Source: Maricaulis sp039978735
Lineage (GTDB): Bacteria; Pseudomonadota; Alphaproteobacteria; Caulobacterales; Maricaulaceae
Direction of reading: 5' to 3'
Assembly (NCBI RefSeq): GCF_039978735.1
Contig: NZ_JBDWAS010000026.1
Span: 1 to 64,000 of the forward strand
DNA: 64,000 nucleotides
Each line of letters begins with the position of its first letter. Positions within the stretch are counted from its first letter, which is position 1. The notes under the pieces were generated by a model. The model was not told where the DNA came from. It saw only the letters and a list, made by a program, of their open reading frames with translations, and did no database searches. Below are positions 44,828 through 52,605 of this stretch, in pieces. The position numbers and the translations under genes are program-made.

Positions 44828-46117
44828 TCACTCCCCCGCATCCTCGCCATCCTTCTCCGGTTTGAGCACGTCGCCGATCCGGTCGCGGACGCGTTCCAAG
44901 GGGGTGTTGCCGGGGATGGGGCCGTCGGAGCAGACGGCCTGGAGGGCGGCCCATTCGGCTTCGTCAAGCGCCGGCTCGCCGGACCAGCCGATCTGCTCGG
45001 CGGCGGCGCGGGCCCGTTCGGCGCGGGCGCGGGTGTCGGGATGGGTGCGCAGCACGCTGCTCAGCCAGCGATCATTGCGGGCGTCACCCGTTTCGGCGGA
45101 AGGCTCTGACGCGTCCTCGGCCGGCAGATCGGCGTCGGCTCCGGCATCCTCAGCTTCAGCCTCCGCTTCGCCTTCCAGCACGGTCTGCATGCGCTCGAAG
45201 AAATCGGCGAGGCCGTGCGGGTTCATGTCGGCGGCGACGAGGTATTGCAGTGCATAATCGTCGGCTTCGCTTTCCGCGCCGCGCGTGTGGCGCAGGCTTT
45301 CCAGCGTGGCGCCGGTGCGGGCGATTTCCTGGCCGGCGCCGGAGCCGCCGCCGATCAGCAGTTCCAGCAGCACGCCGAAGCCCATCTCGCGAAGCTGTGC
45401 CGCCATGACGTGGCGCTGGGCGACATGGGCGGCCTCGTGGGCCAGCACACCGGCCAGCTCGTCCGGGCTTTCCATCTCGTCGATCAGCTCGTCGGTGACC
45501 AGGATGCGCCCGCCGGGCAGGGCAAAGGCATTGGGGAAGCCGGCATCGACGATGCGCAGGCGAAATTCGAAGGGCGAGTCGGACACGGCGTAGAGCCGCG
45601 ATCCCAGGCTGTCGAGCGCGGCCCGGGCTTCTTCGCCGGTTTCACACTCATCGGTGAACCAGGTGACCATCTGGTTGGTCTGCTCGCCCATGCGGCGTTC
45701 CACATCCAGCGGCACGGTGTGGGCGAGGGGGCGCGACAGAAGTGGCAGGCCGACAAACAGGAAGGCCAGGCTGGCGACGGCGATGCCGGTGAGTGCCGAG
45801 CCCAGGATCAGCGTGCCGCGCCGGGTCCGGCCCGGTGCGAAGAGCCGCGGGAACCAGGTGCGCAGCACATCCCGGTCGCCCGGAGCGATCCACAGCCGGG
45901 CATCGGATCCCTTTTCGCTGATGACGGCGGCGCCGTCCGGCCGGTCGGGCAGGCGATGCAGTCTCGGCACCTGCCAGCGCACGGCGACACCCTCGCCGTC
46001 GAGGGCGAGGATGTCTGCGTCGAGCGTTACCGTCACGGCGTGAAGCCGGGCGCTCTCGCCGTCGGCATAGGTGCCGGCCAGGGACGGCCGGCCGGGTGTG
46101 TGCGTACTAGATGACAT
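44828..46117 (-). CDS. M48-family membrane metalloprotease
   Basis: About 429 residues. An N-terminal domain (1-95) is followed by one membrane helix (about 101-128) and an M48 peptidase domain with the zinc motif HEAAH at 227-231 and the third ligand in ESEADDYAL. A long acidic stretch rich in E/A/D lies near 345-375. M48 enzymes degrade or quality-check membrane and periplasmic proteins. It starts 11 bases inside the DUF898 gene, so the two are coupled. The N-terminal domain has no family I can name. Confidence 0.88.
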   Translation of the reverse strand: MSSSTHTPGRPSLAGTYADGESARLHAVTVTLDADILALDGEGVAVRWQVPRLHRLPDRPDGAAVISEKGSDARLWIAPGDRDVLRTWFPRLFAPGRTRRGTLILGSALTGIAVASLAFLFVGLPLLSRPLAHTVPLDVERRMGEQTNQMVTWFTDECETGEEARAALDSLGSRLYAVSDSPFEFRLRIVDAGFPNAFALPGGRILVTDELIDEMESPDELAGVLAHEAAHVAQRHVMAAQLREMGFGVLLELLIGGGSGAGQEIARTGATLESLRHTRGAESEADDYALQYLVAADMNPHGLADFFERMQTVLEGEAEAEAEDAGADADLPAEDASEPSAETGDARNDRWLSSVLRTHPDTRARAERARAAAEQIGWSGEPALDEAEWAALQAVCSDGPIPGNTPLERVRDRIGDVLKPEKDGEDAGE

Positions 46118-47297
46118 TGCCGATATCGAATGCGTCCGCCAGTCCTTCGCCGGCCTTGGGACCGCGATCGGCATTCTGGCGCACGGCCTCGATGTCGATC
46201 TCGCCCTCGGCTTCCAGGCGTTTGAAGATATAGCGCCACAGGCGCAGCTGGGCGACGGGCAGGCCAAAGCCCAGGGTGAGCGCGATGATCAGGAAGTTGG
46301 TGACATAGATCCAGCCCAGGCTGAGCGATCTGGCATCGAGGCGGAAGGTCAGGCCTTCCAGCCCCAGGATCTGCGCCTTGCGCCGAAGCAGCGCGGCGGC
46401 ATAGGGCAGGCTCGCCAGGCCGACGAACAGGGCATAGACCAGCGCCAGGCCGTAGATCTTGGCGATCATCACGGCGTCGGGAATGGGCGGCGTGTCGCCG
46501 ATATTCTCGAAGCCGCCGAACAGCACATACATATAGGCCCAGATGAAGCCCACATAGCCGGCGACGCCGGCGATCCAGGCGAGCGCGAAGGTGGGGTAGA
46601 GCGGTCCGGCCAGACCCTCGTCTTCCTGCAGGATCTGGAACTGGCGGTCGCCATAGAAGGTCTCGCGCCACAGACGGCGGGTGAGGCGCATCTCGGCAGC
46701 CGGGGCGTACCAGCCCAGCGTGATCCCGCTCAGCAGTCCATAGCCCACCGAGGCCCAGGCATAGGTGTTGGCCGAGCCGGCCTGGCCGAAGCGGATGCCG
46801 CGCCAGGTGGTGCGGCTCAGCCGGTAGCGGCGTGCAATCCAGACGGCGAGACCGAGCAGCCAGGAAAAGAAGATCAGGATGGGGATGTAGGCGAGGCCGA
46901 AGACCAGCATCACGGTTTCCGGCGGCAACAGAAGCTGGGCCGCGAAGAACACGCCGTAAATGGGCAGGAAGACGAGCACCATCACCACGATGAAGGAGCG
47001 GAACAGCTCCCAGCCCGAGCCGGTATATTCCATCGGCGTGCCGTTGATCGTGGTGGTCGACCAGAGATAGCGCCGCACCCGCGTGCGGCCCCAGAAGCGC
47101 CACAGGGTCAGGGTGACGATGTTCAGCAGCGCGTTCAGGAGGGCGATCGGCAGGATGCCGCCCACCGTACCGCTCTGGGCAAAGACCAGGCGTTCACCGC
47201 CGCTGCGGGGCGGTTCGCTGGCAGGTGTCGCCGGTTCGGCGGGCCCGTTCTCATCGGGCACGTTGCTGCCGCTGGCGGGCATGGGCTCGTCTGTCAT
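46107..47297 (-). CDS. DUF898 (YjgN-like) membrane protein
   Basis: A 396-residue inner membrane protein. A Pro/Glu-rich start (1-35) is followed by multiple helices. Typical family pieces are LNIVTLTLWRFWGRTRVRRYLW, GTPMEYTGSGWELF, RRYRLSRTTWRGIRF and TLGWYAPAAEMRLTRRLW. Function is unknown. It is coupled to the downstream M48 peptidase, a combination that is frequent for this family, which suggests a shared envelope role. Confidence 0.88.
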   Translation of the reverse strand: MTDEPMPASGSNVPDENGPAEPATPASEPPRSGGERLVFAQSGTVGGILPIALLNALLNIVTLTLWRFWGRTRVRRYLWSTTTINGTPMEYTGSGWELFRSFIVVMVLVFLPIYGVFFAAQLLLPPETVMLVFGLAYIPILIFFSWLLGLAVWIARRYRLSRTTWRGIRFGQAGSANTYAWASVGYGLLSGITLGWYAPAAEMRLTRRLWRETFYGDRQFQILQEDEGLAGPLYPTFALAWIAGVAGYVGFIWAYMYVLFGGFENIGDTPPIPDAVMIAKIYGLALVYALFVGLASLPYAAALLRRKAQILGLEGLTFRLDARSLSLGWIYVTNFLIIALTLGFGLPVAQLRLWRYIFKRLEAEGEIDIEAVRQNADRGPKAGEGLADAFDIGNVI

Positions 47298-47517
47298 GGA
47301 AATTCCCCCTGGATCGATCGGAAAATCGCGGTCCCCGTCCGGAGGTTATCCGGCCGGTATGACGCGTCAATGTCAAAATGGGCGAAGAGGTTAAGGCAAC
47401 TTCACGTCGAGCGGGCCGTGTGCGGCGGCGCTGTACAAGACGTTGCGGCACCGGTGCCCTTTTGCGCCGAACTGCGCTAGATCGGTCGTCCTGCCAACCT
47501 GGTCTTTCGAGCTGTCC

Positions 47518-48414
47518 ATGCCGTCCCCGTCTCCCGTCCCCGTCCTGCGCAGCGTGTTTGCCGCCTATGCCTTCTTCCTGGTGCACTGGCGCAAGATCCT
47601 GATTGCGGCGATCCCCTACACAGCGGCCTATGCGGCGCAACTCGCCCTGATGCCGACGACGGCTGCGGGCAACGAGCCGTCGGCGCTGGGTCTCGTGGCG
47701 TCACTGCTGTCGCTGGCCACTGTCGTGGCGAGCGTGGCGCTGTCGGCGGCGTCGCTGCGCCTCGCCGTGCGGGGCGAAATGACCGGCTGGCTGGGCCTGC
47801 AGCTGGGACGCGAGGAATTGCGCCTGTTCGCGGTCTATCTGCTGACCGGTTTCCTCGTCGTGATCGTCTTCATTCTGGTCTTCCTGTTCTGGGGCACGCT
47901 TTTCGGCACGGTGACCATGGGCGCGCTCGAACGCGCCGGGATCGATCCGGAAGCGTCCGGCTTCGATGTCGCCGGCGCGACGCAATACATGGGCACATCG
48001 GACTGGGTTGTTGTCATCGCGGCCGGTGTCGCCGGCCTGGCCATCGTGACCTGGCTGTCGGCGCGCCTCGTGCTGGCCCTGCCGGCGACGATCGCTACCG
48101 GCCGGATCCAGGTGATGAAGGCCTGGCCGCTGAGCGACAGGAATGGCTGGCGTATTGCTGCTGCATTGCTGTTGGCCGGCCTGCCGCTGACCCTGGGTGA
48201 GCTGGCACTGTACGAGATTCTCAGCACCGTGCTGGGCCATCGCCTGATCGATGTCTCGGCACTGATCGCGGCGGACCTGTCCGGCACGCCGGGCCTGGCC
48301 CGGGTGCGCGAGTACGGGCTGTGGCTCGGCCTGTTCGCCGGGCTCAACTATCCGGTCATGTCAGGGCTCTACGCCTATCTCTACCAGAAGCGCACGCGTA
48401 CGCCGGCCGCTTAG
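47518..48414 (+). CDS. polytopic membrane protein, paralogue 1 of 3
   Basis: About 298 residues with roughly six membrane helices. It shares with the next two genes a cytoplasmic LRLAVRGE...LQLGREELRLF stretch and a later KAWPLSDRNGW segment, so the three are tandem paralogues; this one is the most divergent. I take ATG 47518; upstream in-frame codons lack a ribosome binding site. The family has no name I can give with certainty. Confidence 0.7.
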   Translation: MPSPSPVPVLRSVFAAYAFFLVHWRKILIAAIPYTAAYAAQLALMPTTAAGNEPSALGLVASLLSLATVVASVALSAASLRLAVRGEMTGWLGLQLGREELRLFAVYLLTGFLVVIVFILVFLFWGTLFGTVTMGALERAGIDPEASGFDVAGATQYMGTSDWVVVIAAGVAGLAIVTWLSARLVLALPATIATGRIQVMKAWPLSDRNGWRIAAALLLAGLPLTLGELALYEILSTVLGHRLIDVSALIAADLSGTPGLARVREYGLWLGLFAGLNYPVMSGLYAYLYQKRTRTPAA

Positions 48415-48515
48415 CAGGTTGCCTCCGGGACAATGGCGGGCGTTTTCCCTCTGGCCTGTTCCCTGCGATCCGTCATGATGGCAGCGGACAGGGAAGCGGC
48501 CAGCAGGGGGCCTTC

Positions 48516-49565
48516 ATGACCGTACGATCATTCGATATCGGCAATGCCATCTTCCATTTCTTCAAGCGCTTCGGCGAAAATCCCGGCGGCGCGCTGTGGA
48601 TCATGATCTGCCAGACCGTGCTGGTCGGCCTTCTCGCTGCGGCGGGCGTGGCCCTGCTCGCGCCTGTCTGGGACAATCTCTCCCAGCTCATCATACTCGA
48701 CGAGGCCGGACAGCTCAGCGACGAGGAGGCCGTGCGGCGCGTCTTCGGCATGCTGATGCCGATCATGGGCTTCATGCCGTTTATCGCGCTGGCAGGGATC
48801 GCGCTGGCGCTGATGAGCCAGGCCGCCTGGCTGCGCTTTCTCACCCGCGGCGAGATCAAGCCGGGCCTGCCCTTCCGCCTGGGCGGTGACGAGTTCCGCC
48901 TGCTGGGCGTGAACATCCTCTACTGGATCCTGGGCGTGGTGGTCTATTTCGGCTTCGTGACGGTCTTTGCGATCTCCGTCGTCGGGGCCGGTGTGGCAGC
49001 CGGCGGCCAGGACGCGAATGTTTTCACCGGCGCGGCCGGCGGCCTGATTGTCGCGCTCATCGTGCTGGCGCTGCTGATCGCCGTGCTGGTGATCGCGGTG
49101 CGCATGGCCTGCGCCCCGGCGATGACCGTGCACCAGTCGCGCTTCCGCTTCTTCGAGAGCTGGACGGCGACGCGCGGTGTCTTCTGGCACATGCTGGTCT
49201 CCTATATCGCGGTGGCGGTGATGGTGCTGATCCTGTCCTCCATCATCGGCGGCTTCATCCAGCTGGCCTTCCTCGGCGCGCTCTTCCCGGTGCTGATGGA
49301 GTTCGTCACGCTCGAGGCGTCGGGCGCCAAGGCCGACCCGCAGCAGGTGATCGATGCGATCTCCAACGTCTTCGCCAATCCCGTCACGATCGGCATGCTC
49401 GGGCTGGGCTTCGTGCTCAGCTATTTCATGCAGATCGTCTGGGAAGGCATGTGGCACGGCGTGGCGGCCTACAACGCCCAGCGTGTCGGCGAAGAGGGCA
49501 GTGCCGACGACCGCACAGTGCTCGACGGAAATCACCCGATGGGCGCCTCGCCCCGCGAGGGCTAG
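48516..49565 (+). CDS. polytopic membrane protein, paralogue 2 of 3
   Basis: About 349 residues and six or more helices. The shared landmark is WLRFLTRGEIKPGLPFRLGGDEFRLL (about residues 108-133), and the second is FESWTATRGVFWHMLVSY. It is slightly longer than its relatives because of an extra loop before the last helix. ATG 48516 follows CAGGGGG. Function unknown. Confidence 0.75.
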   Translation: MTVRSFDIGNAIFHFFKRFGENPGGALWIMICQTVLVGLLAAAGVALLAPVWDNLSQLIILDEAGQLSDEEAVRRVFGMLMPIMGFMPFIALAGIALALMSQAAWLRFLTRGEIKPGLPFRLGGDEFRLLGVNILYWILGVVVYFGFVTVFAISVVGAGVAAGGQDANVFTGAAGGLIVALIVLALLIAVLVIAVRMACAPAMTVHQSRFRFFESWTATRGVFWHMLVSYIAVAVMVLILSSIIGGFIQLAFLGALFPVLMEFVTLEASGAKADPQQVIDAISNVFANPVTIGMLGLGFVLSYFMQIVWEGMWHGVAAYNAQRVGEEGSADDRTVLDGNHPMGASPREG

Positions 49566-49617
49566 CGGTCGAGGGGTTGCGCTGATAGATTGTTTTCTGG
49601 AATCATTCTCGCTCAGG

Positions 49618-50517
49618 ATGTCCGGAGATGACGGCGTGACCCCACCGAAATTCCGCCCCTTCACTGCAGCCTTCTACGGCCCCTTGCTGATCAGCCGGAA
49701 GCCCGCCTCGGCGGCGGTTCTGTTTGCTGTATCGCTGGTGCTGGCCACCCTGGCAGCCTGGGCCGGGTTTACCGCTTACTGGCAGTTGGGCCTGGGCGAT
49801 GCGGGGACGGGGCTCAGCGTCGGCCAGGCCGTGACCGGCCTCGGTCTGGGGCTGACGGCGCTGGCACTTCAGCTGTCAATCAGTGCGGCTTGGCTTCGTT
49901 TCCTGGTCAGGGGCGAGGCGGGCCTGTTTCCCTTCCGGCTGGGAGATGATGAGGGGCGGCTGTTGCTGACCGTTCTGCTCCAGTCCCTGATCCTTCTCCT
50001 TGCGATACTCCCCGCCATTCTGCCCGTCGCTGCACTTGCCCTGGTGGACAGTCTCGTTGCGGATATTGTGTTTCCTCACGCGATCGCCATCGCGCCCGTA
50101 TTCATCGCCCTTGTCTGGGCCGGCGTCAGGGTGGCGGCCATGCCGGCGCTGGCAATCCGCGACCGGCGCATCTGGGGCCTGGAGGCCTGGTCGGTCACGC
50201 GCGGCGTTTTCTGGACGGCGCTGCTCGGCTATCTCGTCGTGCTGGTTATTGGCGAGTTCATGCCTTTCAGTGGCAGCGGTCTGACCGGGCAGTTCCGGCT
50301 GATGAGCGATATGGATCTCGAGGCCGTCGCCACGCTCTGGCGATCGCCGGATGCGGCCGGCATGCTGCGCTGGATGGCGCTGGCCGTCCTGGCTCTGACG
50401 GCACACATCCTCGGGCTCGGCTATTCCGCCTACATCGCCCGCTGGGATGCGCTGCAGGAGCGCGAGCCGGTGGCTGACGATGCGCTCTTGCGTATGCGCG
50501 ACGTCGCGGCATCCTGA
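49618..50517 (+). CDS. polytopic membrane protein, paralogue 3 of 3
   Basis: About 299 residues. It carries WLRFLVRGEAGLFPFRLGDDEGRLL and LEAWSVTRGVFWTALLGY, both nearly the same as in paralogue 2. The spacing to paralogue 2 is 52 bases. ATG 49618 is the first plausible start; the frame is open upstream inside paralogue 2. The conserved motif alternates charged residues between helices and may be a cytoplasmic coupling loop. Function unknown. Confidence 0.72.
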   Translation: MSGDDGVTPPKFRPFTAAFYGPLLISRKPASAAVLFAVSLVLATLAAWAGFTAYWQLGLGDAGTGLSVGQAVTGLGLGLTALALQLSISAAWLRFLVRGEAGLFPFRLGDDEGRLLLTVLLQSLILLLAILPAILPVAALALVDSLVADIVFPHAIAIAPVFIALVWAGVRVAAMPALAIRDRRIWGLEAWSVTRGVFWTALLGYLVVLVIGEFMPFSGSGLTGQFRLMSDMDLEAVATLWRSPDAAGMLRWMALAVLALTAHILGLGYSAYIARWDALQEREPVADDALLRMRDVAAS

Positions 50518-50565
50518 TCCCGGCCGCCGCGTGCGGCCCGGCAGCAGGATGCAAGGCGAGCCTGA

Positions 50566-51198
50566 ATGACAGACACCGAACAGTCCGGTCCTTCCGGCAG
50601 GACGGCAGGCGATGATGCGGACGGCCCGCAGAAGCTGGAAGCCCTGTTCAACGAACTCGCCGCCACCGCCGACGGCACCTCCATCACGCTGGGCGAAATC
50701 CTCGACGCGCTGGAGAAGCGCTCCTTCGGGCCGCTCCTCCTTCTGCCGACCCTGGTCTCGATCATGCCCGTCATCGGCATGCTGCCGGGCGTCACCTGGG
50801 CGATGTCCGGGCTGACCCTGCTGATCTCGCTGCACTTTCTCGCCAACTCCCGCCGCCTCTGGCTGCCGCAGCGCGTCCGGCGGTTCGAGATCTCCGCCGA
50901 CGCCTTCCGGCGCGGCGTCGACTGGGTGCGGCCCTGGCTGCGCCGGGTCGACCAGGTGATCGAGCCGCGCTTTCACATCCTGTTCGACTGGCCCTGGACG
51001 ATGGGGTTCGCCGCGCTGTGCGTGGTGATGTCGCTGGCCATGTTCGCCGCGTCGATCGTGCCGGGCGGCGTGGTCATACCCGCCCTCGGCATCATCATCA
51101 TGGCCGCTGGCCTGACCGTGCGCGACGGTCTCGTCCTGGTGCTGGGCGCCGTCGCCTCGGCCAGCGCCCTGTGGGCGGTCTGGCTGATCGTCAACTAG
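50566..51198 (+). CDS. ExoD-family membrane protein
   Basis: A 210-residue protein of the exopolysaccharide synthesis ExoD family. A polar N-terminus is followed by SITLGEILDALEKRSFGPLLLL and several membrane helices. In rhizobia exoD mutants are altered in exopolysaccharide and alkali tolerance, but the biochemical role is unknown. It lies 48 bases downstream of the membrane-protein array on the same strand. Confidence 0.85.
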   Translation: MTDTEQSGPSGRTAGDDADGPQKLEALFNELAATADGTSITLGEILDALEKRSFGPLLLLPTLVSIMPVIGMLPGVTWAMSGLTLLISLHFLANSRRLWLPQRVRRFEISADAFRRGVDWVRPWLRRVDQVIEPRFHILFDWPWTMGFAALCVVMSLAMFAASIVPGGVVIPALGIIIMAAGLTVRDGLVLVLGAVASASALWAVWLIVN

Positions 51199-51219
51199 GC
51201 GTACCGGCACAGCGCGGCG

Positions 51220-51738
51220 TCAGGCCGTATCTTCGGCCCCGGCGGCCGGCAGCAGGTCCTCCAGAAAGAAGGCCGACAGGGCATGGCGTCCCTCCAGGCC
51301 CGCCTTGCGATAGAGCGCACGCGCCTGTTCGCGCACGGTCCGCTCGCTGGTGGCGCGCAGGGTGGCGATCTCCTTCAGGCTCAGACCCTTGAGCAGGAAC
51401 AGGCCGATCTCGCACTCCGCCGCGGTCAGGTGCCAGCGCTCGAACTGCTGCAGGATGGCGTCGCCCAGGCCGCGCACGAGTGCACGGTTCTCCGCGCGCC
51501 AGCGGTCGGCCTCGGCCTGCGCCGCAGCGAGATCCAGACGCGCCTTGCCGACCCGCCGCCACAGGATCGCCGCGCCGGCCGCCGCGGCAATGAGCACCAG
51601 CGATTCCACAGCCAGGTGCAGCAGGCTCGCGCCTTCGCCGCGATCGGTCACCAGATCGCCGGCAATCAGCACGGCGATGAGGGCAAAGAGCGCGGCCGCG
51701 CCATGCGTGCGGCGGTTCGCGCCGTGATCCTCTTGCAT
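51220..51738 (-). CDS. membrane-anchored LuxR-type regulator
   Basis: A 172-residue protein with two N-terminal membrane helices (about 13-30 and 39-60), a short coiled segment and a C-terminal LuxR/GerE helix-turn-helix (LTAAECEIGLFLLKGLSLKEIATLRATSERTVREQARALYRKAGL). No sensory domain is visible, so the membrane part may itself be the sensor. ATG 51738 has CAGGAG upstream. It is divergent from the cytochrome b561 gene, which it may control. Confidence 0.85.
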   Translation of the reverse strand: MQEDHGANRRTHGAAALFALIAVLIAGDLVTDRGEGASLLHLAVESLVLIAAAAGAAILWRRVGKARLDLAAAQAEADRWRAENRALVRGLGDAILQQFERWHLTAAECEIGLFLLKGLSLKEIATLRATSERTVREQARALYRKAGLEGRHALSAFFLEDLLPAAGAEDTA

Positions 51739-51850
51739 GGTGAATACTCCTGCTGGGCAAGGCCTGGCGGGGCCCGTCTGTCGGATGACGTATGGCGGCC
51801 GCGGGTGCGGCGCGCGACATCGGTGTCCAGTTAAGACGCGGAGACCGGCA

Positions 51851-52591
51851 ATGGACAAGCATGACACAAGGGCGCAGGCCGCAGACGCGGAGGGAAGCGC
51901 GACCGGGCAGGTTCGGGTCTGGGACCCGCTGGTCCGGATCGGCCACTGGCTGCTGGTGGCGGCCTTCTTCACCGCCTATATCGCCGGCGACGATGCCCAG
52001 ACGGTGCATGTGTGGGCCGGCTATACGGTCGCTGCAATCATTGCCTGGCGGATCGTCTGGGGTGTGGTGGGCAGCCGGCATGCGCGTTTCGCCGATTTCG
52101 TGCGCGGACCGGGCGCAGCCTTCGCCTATCTGCGCGGCATGGCGAGCGGCAAGGCGCGCCGCCATCTCGGCCACAATCCCGCCGGCGGCCTGATGATCCT
52201 GGCGCTGATCGCCAGCCTGGCGGGCACGACGCTGACCGGCATGTCGCTCTATGCGGTCGAAGAGGGGCGCGGCCCCCTGGCCGGTCTGATCGCGCCGGCG
52301 GTGGAGACAACGGACGGCGCCGGCATGCAGCCGCTCGTCCATGCGGCACCGGCCGCCACGGCGTATCGCGAAGACGATGACGACGATCACGAGGGTGAGG
52401 GCCATGAGGACGGCGAGCATGAAGGCGGTGGCGATCTGCTGGAAAGCCTGCACAAATTCTTCGTCTACTTCACCCTCGGCCTCATCGCCCTGCACGTGCT
52501 CGGCGTGATCGCCTCAAGCCTGGCTCATGCCGAAAACCTGGTCCGCGCCATGATCACCGGCCGCAAACGCGCCCGCGACGCAAAGGAGTGA
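51851..52591 (+). CDS. cytochrome b561-type protein with acidic His-rich loop
   Basis: About 246 residues, a di-heme b-type cytochrome of the bacterial b561/Ni-Fe hydrogenase cytochrome b type. Candidate heme ligands are in RIGHWLLVA, TVHVWAGYT, and the C-terminal LHKFFVYFTLGLIALHVLG. Between the third and fourth helices lies an insert EDDDDDHEGEGHEDGEHEGG rich in Asp, Glu and His, able to bind metal ions. Divergent from the LuxR-type regulator with 112 bases between starts; convergent with uvrA. Confidence 0.85.
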   Translation: MDKHDTRAQAADAEGSATGQVRVWDPLVRIGHWLLVAAFFTAYIAGDDAQTVHVWAGYTVAAIIAWRIVWGVVGSRHARFADFVRGPGAAFAYLRGMASGKARRHLGHNPAGGLMILALIASLAGTTLTGMSLYAVEEGRGPLAGLIAPAVETTDGAGMQPLVHAAPAATAYREDDDDDHEGEGHEDGEHEGGGDLLESLHKFFVYFTLGLIALHVLGVIASSLAHAENLVRAMITGRKRARDAKE

Positions 52592-52605
52592 GGCGGGGCG
52601 GGCGA

